From Andreesenia angusta (GTDB taxonomy: Bacteria; Bacillota; Clostridia; Tissierellales; Gottschalkiaceae): a stretch of DNA of 64,000 nt. Positions 27,524 through 37,400 of the stretch are shown here, one piece after another (the stretch's first letter is position 1; each line of letters starts with the position of its first letter). The notes under the pieces were generated by a model, which did no database searches, had not been told where the DNA came from, and saw only the letters and a program-made list of their open reading frames with translations. The translations under genes and the position numbers were made by a program. The stretch lies in contig NZ_MKIE01000003.1 in assembly GCF_001855385.1 (NCBI RefSeq), positions 124,001 through 188,000 of the forward strand. Reading direction: 5' to 3'.

Positions 27524-28927
27524 ATGGGAGAGAATATCTACAGCAAGATACCTAAAGTGGACGCTGTGCTTGAAATAGAGGATATAAAGAAGCTTATAGA
27601 GAAGACTTCTAGAAACCTTGTAATGGAGTCTATAAGAGAGGAACTGGACGGGATAAGAAAGAGCATATCCAAGACTACAGACATGGAGTCTCTAGAGAGA
27701 CGAATAGCTGCACTATCGGACTCCATAGTCTCAAGGACTGAGGGCAAGTTCGAGAACAAGTTCAAGAGGACTGTGAACGCAACAGGAGTTGTCATACACA
27801 CCAATCTAGGAAGGTCGCTTATAAGCAAAGAGGTCATGGACAATGTCTATGACCTTGCGACTAACTACTCTAACTTGGAATTTGACTTAGAGACAGGAGA
27901 GCGAGGATCTAGATACAGCCATCTAGTGGACATGATAAAGAGGATAACAGGTGCGGAAGATGCGCTAGTCGTAAACAACAATGCCGCAGCTGTAGTACTG
28001 GTTCTTTCGGCTATGGCAAAGGGCAAGGAAGTCATAACCTCTAGAGGAGAGCTGGTAGAGATAGGCGGGTCTTTCAGAATTCCCGAGGTTATGGAGCAGA
28101 GCGGGGCTACTCTTGTAGACGTTGGAGCCACCAACAAGACTCATATAGAGGACTACAGACGCGCTGTGACTGAAAATACAGGGGCGCTTCTGAAAGTCCA
28201 CACCAGCAACTACAGGATAGTTGGATTCACCGAAAGCCTTTCGCTAGAAGAGATAGTGGCTCTAGGAAACGAAGCTTCCATACCTGTAATAGAGGATTTG
28301 GGAAGCGGAGTGCTTATAGACTTCAGCAAGTACGGCCTTGAGTATGAGCCAACTGTGCAGGACTCTGTAGACGCAGGGGTAGACGTGATCACATTCAGCG
28401 GAGACAAACTGCTAGGAGGCCCTCAGGCAGGCATAATAGTGGGCAAGTCCGAGTATATAAAGATAATGAAGAAGCATCCCCTGAACAGAGCTTTCAGGAT
28501 AGACAAGTTCACTATAGCGGCGCTTGAGGGGACTATGAAGATGTATCTTTCAGAGGAAAGAGCTGTGTCAAATATCCCGACACTAAAGTTGCTTACTCAG
28601 GACATAGGAGAGATAGAGTCTAGAGCCAAGGCGCTTATGGAGAAAGTCGACGGTATAGATGCACACGGTGTAAAAGTGGAGATTGTAGACGAATACTCTC
28701 AAGTTGGAGGAGGCTCCATGCCGCTCGAGAGGATACCTACCAAGGCCCTGAAGCTGAATTCGGAGTCATTGAACATAGGTAAACTTGAGAAGGGGCTTAG
28801 ACAGTTGGAAACGCCTATAATCACAAGGCTGTACAAAGACAGCATTTACATGGATATGAGAACTGTAAGAGACGATGAAGTAGATCTGATATCCAGGGGT
28901 CTAGAGAAGGCCATAGAGAGACTGTAG
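27524..28927 (+). CDS. selA: L-seryl-tRNA(Sec) selenium transferase SelA
   Basis: SelA converts Ser-tRNA(Sec) to Sec-tRNA(Sec) with selenophosphate, using PLP. The 467-residue protein contains SGDKLLGGPQAG, where Lys295 would bind PLP. GVVIHTNLGRSL and ALVVNNNAAAV, both conserved in the family, lie earlier. An in-frame TTG at 27521 is possible, but AGGAG (27511-27515) is better spaced for the ATG at 27524. It lies between selD (20 bases upstream) and selB (nine bases downstream). Confidence 0.97.
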   Translation: MGENIYSKIPKVDAVLEIEDIKKLIEKTSRNLVMESIREELDGIRKSISKTTDMESLERRIAALSDSIVSRTEGKFENKFKRTVNATGVVIHTNLGRSLISKEVMDNVYDLATNYSNLEFDLETGERGSRYSHLVDMIKRITGAEDALVVNNNAAAVVLVLSAMAKGKEVITSRGELVEIGGSFRIPEVMEQSGATLVDVGATNKTHIEDYRRAVTENTGALLKVHTSNYRIVGFTESLSLEEIVALGNEASIPVIEDLGSGVLIDFSKYGLEYEPTVQDSVDAGVDVITFSGDKLLGGPQAGIIVGKSEYIKIMKKHPLNRAFRIDKFTIAALEGTMKMYLSEERAVSNIPTLKLLTQDIGEIESRAKALMEKVDGIDAHGVKVEIVDEYSQVGGGSMPLERIPTKALKLNSESLNIGKLEKGLRQLETPIITRLYKDSIYMDMRTVRDDEVDLISRGLEKAIERL

Positions 28928-28936
28928 GAGGAAAGC

Positions 28937-30850
28937 ATGAAGAATATAATAGTTGGAACGGCTGGTCATATAGACCACGGGAAGAGCACACTTATAAAGG
29001 CCATAACAGGAAGGGCCACAGATAGGCTGAAAGAGGAAGTGGAGAGAGGTATATCCATAGAGCTGGGATTTACCTACTTCGACCTTCCAAGCGGAAGAAG
29101 AGCTGGGATAGTAGATGTTCCAGGGCATGAAAAGTTCATAAAGAACATGCTTGCAGGTATAACAGGCATAGACATTGTAGTGCTCGTAGTTGCCGCAGAC
29201 GAGGGAATAATGCCTCAGACAAAGGAGCATCTTGACATACTGAACCTGCTTGGAATCAAGAAGGGGATAATAGCCGTGACCAAGATGGACTCTGTGGACG
29301 AAGAGTGGCTCGAGCTTGTGATGGAAGACATAAGAGAAGGAGTGCAGGACACCTTCCTGGAAGACGCCGAGATGATACCGGTTTCCTCGACAGAGAAGAC
29401 AGGAATATCAGAGCTGGTTTCAAAGATAGACGAGATAACTGAAACTGTTGAAGACAGGGACATATACGACACTCCTAGGCTTCCGGTGGACAGGGTGTTT
29501 ACTATATCGGGATTCGGGACAGTAGTAACAGGCACGCTTATAGCCGGAAAGTTCAAGGTCGGAGACGAAGTAGAGGTGTTCCCAAAGGAGCTCCCGGGCA
29601 GGATAAGGTCTATACAGGTTCACGGGGAGAGTGAAGAAGAGGCATATGCTGGACAGAGGGTGGCTATAAACGTGGTCGGACCAAAGAAGAGCGAGATAGA
29701 CAGAGGAGATGTAATAGCGCCAAAGGGATCTATGGAGCCTAGCATGATGCTCGACGTAAAGCTGAGGCTTCTGGCTGATGCACAGAGGATAATAGAGAAT
29801 AGAACAAGAGTGAGGCTTTACATCGGCTCAAGTGAAGTGCTGTGCAGAGTGGTACTTCTAGATGTGGAGAACTTGACTCCGGGAGACGAGTGCTACGCCC
29901 AGCTTAGGCTTGAAGAGCCAATAGTGGCGAAGCGTGGAGACAGGTTTATACTGAGATTCTACTCTCCTATGATGACAATAGGCGGAGGAATCGTGCTAGA
30001 CCCCAATCCAAGCAAGAAGAAGCGATTTGAAGACAGCACTATAGAGGAGCTTAAGCTAAAGGAGAAGGGTGATCCGCTGGAGATATTCGGAGATATAATA
30101 AGGTCTAAGAGCTCAGAGTTCCCGAGCATAAAAGAGCTCTCTACAGCTACTACAAGTCCAGAGGACAAGCTGGAGAAGATGGTGGAAGAGCTAGTGGAGA
30201 AAGGCAGCGTGGTGGCATTTGACCTATCCAAAGAAAGGCATGTCGTAAGCAGGTCTTACTTTGACGAGATGAGAGACAGAATAGCAAAGGATATAGATGC
30301 ATACCACAAGAAATACCCACTCAGGGCTGGGATTTCCAAAGAAGAGGTCAGGAGTAAGTACTTGAAGGGAGCTAAGCAGAGAGTGGGCGATCTCTTTATA
30401 GCCAAGCTTGTAGACGAGCAGGTACTCAGAGATCTGAATGACAAAGTTTCACTTTTAGAGTTCGAAGTTGATTACAGCGGCGAATACAAGGATATAAAGG
30501 AATATATAGAGAGTGCTTATGCCCAGAATAGGTTTGGAAACCTGAAGAGAGAAGATGTGACAAAAGAACTGCTGAAAAAGCATAAAAAGCTGATAGTGGA
30601 TCAGGTTTTTGAGTCGCTCTTTGAAAACGATATTCTGAGGAAGCTAAAAGACGAGGTGATACTCGACACAGCTTGCTTTGAAGAAGCCAAGACTAAAATA
30701 GTCGACTACTTAAAGCAGAACGGGGAAGTGGCTGTAGGAGAGATAAGAGATCTTCTAGACACCAATAGAAAGGTTGCACTCTCGGTGGTAGAGACGCTAG
30801 ACGATTTAAAGGTTACAAAGCGAGAAGGAGACAAGAGAGTTTTAGTTTAA
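28937..30850 (+). CDS. selB: Selenocysteine-specific elongation factor SelB
   Basis: SelB is the GTPase that carries Sec-tRNA(Sec) to UGA codons marked by a SECIS hairpin. The 637-residue protein has an EF-Tu-like part with GHIDHGKS (residues 10-17), DVPGHEKF and TKMD. It is followed by beta-barrel domains II and III and a C-terminal array of winged-helix domains (about residues 375-637) that bind SECIS RNA. The start ATG follows GGAGGAAAG. The two-component genes begin 16 bases after its stop. Confidence 0.97.
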   Translation: MKNIIVGTAGHIDHGKSTLIKAITGRATDRLKEEVERGISIELGFTYFDLPSGRRAGIVDVPGHEKFIKNMLAGITGIDIVVLVVAADEGIMPQTKEHLDILNLLGIKKGIIAVTKMDSVDEEWLELVMEDIREGVQDTFLEDAEMIPVSSTEKTGISELVSKIDEITETVEDRDIYDTPRLPVDRVFTISGFGTVVTGTLIAGKFKVGDEVEVFPKELPGRIRSIQVHGESEEEAYAGQRVAINVVGPKKSEIDRGDVIAPKGSMEPSMMLDVKLRLLADAQRIIENRTRVRLYIGSSEVLCRVVLLDVENLTPGDECYAQLRLEEPIVAKRGDRFILRFYSPMMTIGGGIVLDPNPSKKKRFEDSTIEELKLKEKGDPLEIFGDIIRSKSSEFPSIKELSTATTSPEDKLEKMVEELVEKGSVVAFDLSKERHVVSRSYFDEMRDRIAKDIDAYHKKYPLRAGISKEEVRSKYLKGAKQRVGDLFIAKLVDEQVLRDLNDKVSLLEFEVDYSGEYKDIKEYIESAYAQNRFGNLKREDVTKELLKKHKKLIVDQVFESLFENDILRKLKDEVILDTACFEEAKTKIVDYLKQNGEVAVGEIRDLLDTNRKVALSVVETLDDLKVTKREGDKRVLV

Positions 30851-30866
30851 TGAGAGAGGTGTTCCT

Positions 30867-31562
30867 ATGCAGAAGATTCTGATAGTAGATGATGAACCGA
30901 TTTTAGTCAAGGGACTTAAGTACAGCTTAGAGCAGGACGGCTACGAAGTGGAAGTGGCTTACGATGGGATAGACGCGCTTGAGAAAGAGGCCGAGAAGGA
31001 GTACGACCTAGTCATACTGGACATAATGCTGCCAGAGATAGACGGCCTTGAAGTCTGCCAGAGGATAAGGGAGAGGTCGGAAGTGCCTATAATAATGCTT
31101 ACGGCTAAAAACGAAGACATAGACAAGATACTCGGGCTTGAGCACGGTGCAGACGACTACATGACAAAGCCGTTCAACATACTCGAGCTGAAGGTCAGGA
31201 TAAAGGCCATACTGAGAAGGATGACCAAGAAAGACACGAATATAATAAACCAAGAGATAAAGGTTGAGGACTTTACGATAAATACACTTGGAAGGAAGGT
31301 CACAGTTTCAGGCAAAGAAGTCAACCTGACAGCCAAGGAGTTCGACCTGCTGCTGCTATTGGCTTCGAATCCAGGCAAGGTCTTTACGAGAGAAGAGCTC
31401 CTAGAGGTGATATGGGGGTATGAGTACTTTGGGGATCTGAGGACTGTAGATGTCCACATAAGAAGGCTTAGGGAGAAGATAGAGAAAAACTCCAGTCAGG
31501 CCGAGTATATACTGACGAAGTGGGGTGTTGGCTATTATTTTAAGGGCGTACAACACGAGTAA
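30867..31562 (+). CDS. OmpR/PhoB-type response regulator
   Basis: The 231-residue regulator has an N-terminal receiver domain with acidic pocket DDE (residues 8-10), phosphoacceptor Asp52 in VILDIMLPEIDG, the conserved Thr (LTAKNED) and Lys (TKPFN). A C-terminal winged-helix DNA-binding domain follows, with VDVHIRRLREKIE. It is encoded directly after selB and before its likely partner histidine kinase. The signal and targets are not evident. Confidence 0.94.
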   Translation: MQKILIVDDEPILVKGLKYSLEQDGYEVEVAYDGIDALEKEAEKEYDLVILDIMLPEIDGLEVCQRIRERSEVPIIMLTAKNEDIDKILGLEHGADDYMTKPFNILELKVRIKAILRRMTKKDTNIINQEIKVEDFTINTLGRKVTVSGKEVNLTAKEFDLLLLLASNPGKVFTREELLEVIWGYEYFGDLRTVDVHIRRLREKIEKNSSQAEYILTKWGVGYYFKGVQHE

Positions 31563-31575
31563 GCAGAAATCATTT

Positions 31576-32970
31576 ATGAGCGTGAGGTGGAAGCTCATAA
31601 CGATGTACCTATCCATGCTGGTTATACTCTTGATTTTTATGAATATAGCTATAAGTGGGATAGTCAGAGAGAACTATATAAAAGAGAGAAGAGAAACTTT
31701 CGACCTGAGACTTGAGTCTATCGCCGGAAGCCTTAGGTACTACATGGCCACGGGCGAAATCGACAAGTACAGAGACCAGATAAACAGCATACTCACACTC
31801 TATGGAAGGGACTCAGATTCAGATATATTTTTGCTGGATAGGGACAACATAATAGTGGGAAGTTCAAATGGCATGTCCATAGGGAATACAAAAGACGACT
31901 ATATAGTCAAAAGGGCCTTTCTGGGGGAAAGTGAATTTGAGATAAACACCTTGGACCAGGAGATAATGAATATAGCCTACCCTATAATGTCGGCTAGGGA
32001 TGTGATAGGAGTTGTATACGTGGTGTCTTCTATAGGGGATATATACGACAGCATAAATTACCTGGACAAGGGGCTTGTGATAGTCTCTCTAGTTGGAATA
32101 GCTATAATGGCCATAGTCAAGTTTGGATTTACCGGATATGTCTTGCGGCCGCTGGACAGCTTTTCAGAGGCGATACTCAGGATATCGGAAGGCGATCTAG
32201 ACTACAAGATAGAGATAAATACAAACGACGAGTTCAACGACCTGGCCGAGACATTCAACTCCATGACGCATAAGCTCAAGGAAGCGGACTCGCATAGAAA
32301 GGACTTTATAGCCTATGTCTCTCATGAACTCAAGACTCCTTTGAGTACAATAAAGCTTCTCTCGGAGACCATGGTTCATGACGAAAATATGAATATAGAC
32401 ATATGCAAGGAGTTTATGGAGGACATATCCTCAGAGTCGGACAGACTCACCAATATAGTTAACGACTTGCTTACGCTTATGGAGCTTGAGATAACAGAGA
32501 TGAAGATAGACTTTGAGATGGCCAACTTAAAGGCCATAGCCGAGAAAGTGCATTCCAATATGACTCACCTTGCGGCAGAGAAAGACATAGACTTCAGGTT
32601 AAGCGTTGCAGAGGAGCTGGAGTTTAAGTTTGATCCAGACAGGATAAAGCAGACTTTGATAAATATAATATCAAACGCCATAAAGTACACAGACAGAGGC
32701 GGCACGGTGGAGCTTAAGCTCTACAGCGAGTACGACAGTGTAGTTGTAGAGATATCAGACAACGGAATAGGAATTCCGGAGGAGAGCTTGCCTCATATAT
32801 TCGACAGGTTCTACAGGGTGGACAAGGCCAGGGCAAGAGCTACTGGAGGATCGGGGCTTGGGCTTTCGATAGCCAACCAGATAGTCAGCCTCCACGGTGG
32901 AAAGATAGAAGTTGAGAGCAAGCTGGGCGAAGGTACGACTATAAAGATAAGGCTTCCATATGTGGTTTAG
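31576..32970 (+). CDS. Membrane-bound sensor histidine kinase
   Basis: The kinase has an N-terminal membrane helix (about residues 8-30), an extracytoplasmic sensor domain, a second helix (about 170-195) and a HAMP linker. The HisKA domain carries His250 in FIAYVSHELKTPLS, and the HATPase domain has N, G1 (DNGIGIPEE) and G2 (GGSGLGLSI) boxes. The frame is also open from a TTG at 31525 inside the regulator gene. The ATG at 31576 gives a normal short N terminus (464 residues) and no overlap, but it has only a weak ribosome binding site, so the start is uncertain. It pairs with the response regulator upstream. Confidence 0.9.
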   Translation: MSVRWKLITMYLSMLVILLIFMNIAISGIVRENYIKERRETFDLRLESIAGSLRYYMATGEIDKYRDQINSILTLYGRDSDSDIFLLDRDNIIVGSSNGMSIGNTKDDYIVKRAFLGESEFEINTLDQEIMNIAYPIMSARDVIGVVYVVSSIGDIYDSINYLDKGLVIVSLVGIAIMAIVKFGFTGYVLRPLDSFSEAILRISEGDLDYKIEINTNDEFNDLAETFNSMTHKLKEADSHRKDFIAYVSHELKTPLSTIKLLSETMVHDENMNIDICKEFMEDISSESDRLTNIVNDLLTLMELEITEMKIDFEMANLKAIAEKVHSNMTHLAAEKDIDFRLSVAEELEFKFDPDRIKQTLINIISNAIKYTDRGGTVELKLYSEYDSVVVEISDNGIGIPEESLPHIFDRFYRVDKARARATGGSGLGLSIANQIVSLHGGKIEVESKLGEGTTIKIRLPYVV

Positions 32971-33000
32971 AGACAGCCGGTCTAAATTTCGCTTCAAGTA

Positions 33001-33028
33001 TTGACAAATTCTATAGATGTGTTAAAAT
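33001..33028 (+). promoter_or_regulatory. Promoter of selC (tRNA-Sec)
   Basis: TTGACA (33001-33006) is followed after 16 bases by TAAAAT (33023-33028). This gives selC its own transcription start near 33035, about 25 bases before the mature tRNA. Confidence 0.75.
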
Positions 33029-33059
33029 TATATTTGTTCTCGTAGAACATATATAGTTT

Positions 33060-33156
33060 GGGGGTAGATGAGTCCTGGTGGGCTCTCTGGTCTTCAAAAC
33101 CAGCGTGAGGCGTTAAGAGCGTCTTAGGTGAGTTCGATTCTCACATACTCCCGCCA
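33060..33156 (+). tRNA. selC: tRNA-Sec (anticodon TCA), selC
   Basis: The 97-base gene encodes a selenocysteine tRNA ending in GCCA. Diagnostic features are anticodon TCA in the loop CTTCAAA, a six-pair D stem (GAGTCC with GGGCTC), a long variable arm (AGGCG with CGTCT) and the T arm GTGAG-TTCGATT-CTCAC. The acceptor pairs GGGGGTA with TACTCCC; the eighth pair expected in bacterial tRNA-Sec would be G-A here. It completes selD-selA-selB within the window. Confidence 0.95.
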
Positions 33157-33165
33157 TAGTGAAAT

Positions 33166-33190
33166 AGCGACTTAGAGGGTCGCTTTTTTT
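33166..33190 (+). terminator. Rho-independent terminator after selC
   Basis: AGCGAC (33166-33171) pairs with GTCGCT (33179-33184) and is followed by seven T. It lies ten bases after the tRNA CCA end. Confidence 0.85.
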
Positions 33191-33217
33191 ATTTAAATAA
33201 AAAACTTTAAATAAATG

Positions 33218-33246
33218 GTGCAATTAAATGAAAGCTGTGTTATAAT
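33218..33246 (+). promoter_or_regulatory. Promoter of the cold-shock gene
   Basis: TATAAT (33241-33246) is preceded by TG at 33238-33239, forming an extended -10. The -35 candidate GTGCAA (33218-33223) is weak. Transcription would begin near 33253. Confidence 0.7.
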
Positions 33247-33252
33247 GAGATA

Positions 33253-33384
33253 CAAGGTTAATTCAATGGAAAATATTACTTCATATTTCAGTAGTTTCTG
33301 ATTTAGACTATTTGTATCTTCAGAAATTTTATGACTAACATTTTTTAAAGAATTACAAAAATAAAATTTTGGAGGTACTACAAC
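33253..33384 (+). promoter_or_regulatory. Long structured 5' leader of the cold-shock gene
   Basis: About 130 AT-rich untranslated bases separate the promoter from the start codon. TTTCTGA (33295-33301) pairs perfectly with TCAGAAA (33320-33326), with AGA/TCT possible inside the loop. Long leaders of this sort act as cold-responsive RNA switches in cspA-type genes; that role here is inferred. Confidence 0.5.
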
Positions 33385-33582
33385 ATGAATGGTACAGTAA
33401 AATGGTTTAACTCAGAAAAAGGATTTGGATTTATAACAGGAGAAGACGGAGTAGATGTATTCGCTCACTTTTCACAAATAAACAAAGACGGATTCAAAAC
33501 TCTAGAAGAAGGACAAGCAGTTAGCTTTGACCTAGTTCAAGGAGCTAAAGGTCCTCAAGCTGAGAGCATCGAAGTATTATAG
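33385..33582 (+). CDS. csp: Cold-shock domain protein (CspA/CspB family)
   Basis: The 65-residue protein is a single cold-shock OB domain that binds single-stranded RNA and DNA. Both RNP motifs are visible: KGFGFIT (RNP1, about residues 13-19) and VDVFAHFS (RNP2, about residues 24-31). The start ATG follows TTGGAGGT. Codon use is more AT-rich than in the neighbours, as often in highly expressed genes here (rpmA, dnaK). It is monocistronic, with its own promoter and a perfect terminator. Confidence 0.96.
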   Translation: MNGTVKWFNSEKGFGFITGEDGVDVFAHFSQINKDGFKTLEEGQAVSFDLVQGAKGPQAESIEVL

Positions 33583-33601
33583 TAAATATTCGATAGAAAT
33601 C

Positions 33602-33635
33602 AACCCTTTAAAGAGAAATCTTTAAAGGGTTTTTT
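33602..33635 (+). terminator. Rho-independent terminator after csp
   Basis: AACCCTTTAAAGA (33602-33614) pairs perfectly with TCTTTAAAGGGTT (33619-33631) across a GAAA loop, followed by a T run. Confidence 0.93.
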
Positions 33636-33661
33636 GATTTTTGATCAAGGGGGAAGTGTTG

Positions 33662-33853
33662 TTGGAAGGGAAAAGCAGAAGCAATATAAAAGTGGGCTCG
33701 AAAGTGAGAGTAGTCCAAAAGCAGGACCAGAGGTCGGGGAAGCTGACAGAGGGAGTAGTGTCAAAGCTGCTTACAAAATCCCCAAACCATCCTCACGGCA
33801 TAAAAGTCATGCTGGAAAGCGGAATTGTAGGCAGAGTTAAAGAGGTAATTTAG
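33662..33853 (+). CDS. ywbE: YwbE family protein
   Basis: The 63-residue product matches the YwbE family (DUF2196), whose function is unknown. The core KQDQRSGKLTEGVV and SPNHPHGIKVMLESG-VGRV is characteristic and suggests a small beta fold that might bind nucleic acid. The frame is open from a TTG at 33641, but the ribosome binding site AAGGGGGA (33647-33654) requires a later start. TTG at 33662 gives the family N terminus (MEGKSRSNIKVG). It is not tightly linked to other genes. Confidence 0.82.
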   Translation: MEGKSRSNIKVGSKVRVVQKQDQRSGKLTEGVVSKLLTKSPNHPHGIKVMLESGIVGRVKEVI

Positions 33854-33984
33854 GGGATGCCGCTCTTCAAAATATATTTTTGTTGCATAATTTAATATAA
33901 TATTATAAATATTAGACTCAAGTTTGGGTATAGACTTAATGTATTTGAAAATATGCAATGAATGTTTTGCGAGGGGAGTTCTAA

Positions 33985-34371
33985 ATGGATAAAGGCAAAG
34001 AAAAAAACGTAATGGTATGTGTCACTCAGCAGAAAACCTGTGAAAGACTTATAATGAGCGGCTATACGAAAAAGGGGAAAGACGGACAGCTCCATGTGAT
34101 AAACGTTGTAAACGAAAATCAGAACTTCTTAGACAAAGTGGATGAAGCAGATGCGCTTGAATATCTATTTCAGGTGTCTAAGAGAGCGGGAGCGGACCTG
34201 ATGGTCATAAGGGCGGAAGATGTGATAAAGGCCATGGCCGACTTCGCTAAAGACGAGAAAGTTACCCATATAGTGCTTGGGGCTTCGCCTCAGTCTGGAG
34301 ACGAGGATACGCACCCTATAGCAAAAAAGCTGAAAAAATATTTAAAAGATGTAGAATATATTATAGTATAG
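33985..34371 (+). CDS. Universal stress protein (UspA) family protein
   Basis: The 128-residue product is one Usp domain. NVMVCVTQQKTCERLIMSGYTKA-like sequence at the N terminus (the actual text reads GYTKKGKDG) resembles the Usp domain of KdpD kinases, and VTHIVLGASPQSGDEDTHP is the nucleotide-binding loop region. The G-2x-G-9x-G(S/T) ATP motif is not clearly complete. It stands alone between an AT-rich region of 131 bases (33854-33984), in which only possible promoter elements are seen, and a perfect terminator. Its ligand and partner are unknown. Confidence 0.78.
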   Translation: MDKGKEKNVMVCVTQQKTCERLIMSGYTKKGKDGQLHVINVVNENQNFLDKVDEADALEYLFQVSKRAGADLMVIRAEDVIKAMADFAKDEKVTHIVLGASPQSGDEDTHPIAKKLKKYLKDVEYIIV

Positions 34372-34375
34372 AGAG

Positions 34376-34401
34376 GATAATGCGTATGCATTATCTTTTT
34401 T
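34376..34401 (+). terminator. Rho-independent terminator after the Usp gene
   Basis: GATAATGC (34376-34383) pairs perfectly with GCATTATC (34388-34395), loop GTAT, followed by six T. Confidence 0.88.
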
Positions 34402-34423
34402 ATGTATAGAAAGGGGAATAGCT

Positions 34424-37400
34424 GTGAAGATAAACTACATACTGGGAAGAGCTTCTACCGGAAAGAGCCACGAGCTGATGAGTCGAATAGCTTCCGACAT
34501 AGGTGATGAAAGCGTGGAAAAGGTGATACTCTTGGTGCCTGAGCAGTACACGCTTCACGCCGAGTACGAGCTTATAAACAAGATGAAGCTGAGTGGGCTT
34601 ATAAAGGCTGAAGTCCTGAGCTTCAAGAGACTTGCCTACAGGCTTATATCCAATTCGAGTCAGAACCATATAGATGAAATAGGGAAGTACATGCTTTTGA
34701 ACAAGGTCATAGACTCCAAGTCGCAGGAGCTAAAGGTGTTTAAAGAAGGCGGGAAGAAAGGTGTATTAAGCGAGATACTCTCTCTTTTAAACCACTTCAA
34801 GCAAAACAACATATACTCGGATGATATAGCGACTAGGCTAGATGCTTTGGAGGAATCTCTCTTCAAGAGCAAGCTAGAGGATCTATCCCTTATATACGAG
34901 TCTTTTTCAAAAGAGATGGAGGGCGTATATGTAGACGACAGAGACATACTGAATATAGCTATAGAGGAGATATCGAAAAGTTCATTTTTGGATGGAGCCA
35001 GAATATATATAGACGGGTTTAACTCTTTCTCGGGTCAGGAGTACAGCATGATATCGGAGATACTTAAAAAAGTGCCAGCTTTGACTGTGGCGCTTGCAGG
35101 CTCGAAAAGAGGAAGGGATTACGACCTCTTCGCCCCTGTGGAAGGTACCCTCGCTTTTTTGAAGAAGATAGAACTGGAGTCGGGAGCTGAAAGCGATACG
35201 ATTTGGCTAGAGAAGGTGGTTGAGAAGGCACCAGAGCTTGAGCATATAGAGAGAGAGCTCTACTCCTATCCCTACAGCGCTTGGAACAAAGATGTAGAAA
35301 ACATAAGGATAATGACCGGTCTAAACAGAAATAGCGAGATAGAGAATATTGCCAGAGAGATACGCTCACTTGCGAGGGACTATGGTATGAGGTGGCGGGA
35401 CATGCTGGTGGTTTCGAGCAATATGAACATATACCAGTCCATACTGAAGAGGGTTTTTGCCGAGTACGAAATACCGTATTTTCTAGACGAGACAAGGGAT
35501 ATAACAGGACATGGGCTTATAAGGTATGTCACCTCGACTTTGAGCGCCATAGTCAAGAACTTCAGGTACGACGAGGTATTCAAGGCCCTCAAGACAGGTT
35601 TCGGATGCCTTGACAGCGAAGAGGTGGAGCTGCTGGAGAACTACGTGCTGGAGTTCGGCATAAAGAGCGAGCGCTGGTTTAAAGCTTTTGAAAAACCAGT
35701 GGAGAACATAGAGAGGATAGAGCTTATAAGGAGAAAATATATCGAGAGCGTAGAGAATCTAAGGGAAAGCATCTACAGAAAGACAAGCATAGAGGAGATA
35801 AACAGGGCTATCTTTAGCCATCTGATCGGAGTAGGTGCAAAAGGGAAGGTGGACGCTCTTATAGAGGAGCAGAAAGAGAACGGCAGGCTGGATATGGCCA
35901 ACGAGTCGGCGCAGATATGGAATATACTTGTGGACGTGCTGGAGCAGATGAACAGTATACTGGGTAGCAAGAAGTCCACTGCAAAAAACTATCTGCAAAA
36001 CCTGGAAGCAGGGCTTATGAACTACGAGTTGGGGATAATACCTCCTTCACTAGACCAGGTCATGATAGGAAATCTGGAGAGGTCAAGGAGCAGGGACATA
36101 AAGGCCATATTCGTAATAGGGGTGAACGACGGAATACTTCCCTCCATAATCTCGGACTCAGGGGTTCTGAGCGAAGACGAGCGACTGGGAGTAGTGGAGC
36201 TTGGGCTGGACATAAAGCTGGACAGCGAAAAGAAGATGCAAGACGAGAAATTCCTGATATACTCCTGCCTGACAAAGCCCAAAGAAAAACTCTATATGAC
36301 CTACGCCCTTTCAGACAACGAGGGCAAGGCGCTAAGGCCTTCGACGCTGGTGGACAGGATGAAGAATGTATTTCCAAAGCTTGAAGTGGAGAGCGAGCTA
36401 GACAGAGGCGGAAAAGAGGAGATGGAGATTGTGTCCACGCCAGTCTCCACAGTCAAACACTTGGTGAACGAGCTTAGGAAATTTGTGGACGGAGCTGAAA
36501 TCTCCGAGAACTGGCTTGAAATCTACTCCTGGTACAGGGATAGCGAGGAGTACAGCGAGATGGCCGGGCAGATACTGGAGTCGCTGTTCTACAGCAATCA
36601 GCAGGACTATCTGGAGCATGGAAGGGCCAGAGAGATATACCCGCTTCCCCTGAAGACAAGCATATCCAGGATAGAGAACTTCATAAAATGCCCGTTCTCC
36701 CACTTTGTGAACTACGGGCTCTCCCCGTCTGAGAGAAGGAAATGCGAAGTCAGAACGCCTGATATCGGAAATCTGTTCCACCAGTCTATAGAAAGCTACT
36801 CAAAGGTGCTAGAGGAGAAGAAGCTGGACTGGAAAGACGTCAGCGACGAAGTCTCCGAGAATATAGTAGACAGCATAATAGAGGGAATGGCAGAGCAGTT
36901 TCAAAACGGAATCTTCACCACCTCGAACAGGTACAGATATCTGCTGAAAAAGCTTAAGAGGGTCAGCAAGAAAGCTGTGAAGATAGCCACAGAGCATCTG
37001 AAGAGCGGAGAGTTCAAACCTCTTAACTACGAGGTCTCCTTTGGAGAGCACGGCAAAGTGCCGCCTATAGTCATAGAGCTTCCAGGCGGAGAGCAGATAA
37101 TACTGGAAGGAAGGATAGACAGGGTGGACATAGCTGAAGACGGTGACTGCGCCTACGTAAAGGTAATAGACTACAAGTCGGGAGAGAGGAAATTCGACAT
37201 ATCGGATGCGTTTTATGGGCTTCAGATACAGCTTGTAGTCTACTTAGACGCAGTGCTTCAGAGCAGGCAGAATCTAGTGAAGCAAGAGCTATATCCGGCA
37301 GGGGCTTTCTACTTCAAGATAAAAGACCCTATGGTAGGCTCGGAGAGCGGAAACTCAGAGGAAATACAGGAAGCCATATCCAAGGAGCTCAAGATGAGCG

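Noticed and set aside
31525..31575. Starting the histidine kinase at TTG 31525
   Set aside because: This would overlap the response regulator by 38 bases and add a non-conserved N terminus. It is not excluded, because the ATG at 31576 has a weak ribosome binding site.
33854..33984. AT-rich gap before the Usp gene as a possible small gene or regulatory RNA
   Set aside because: It contains no open frame with a ribosome binding site and no stable hairpin; it probably only holds a promoter.
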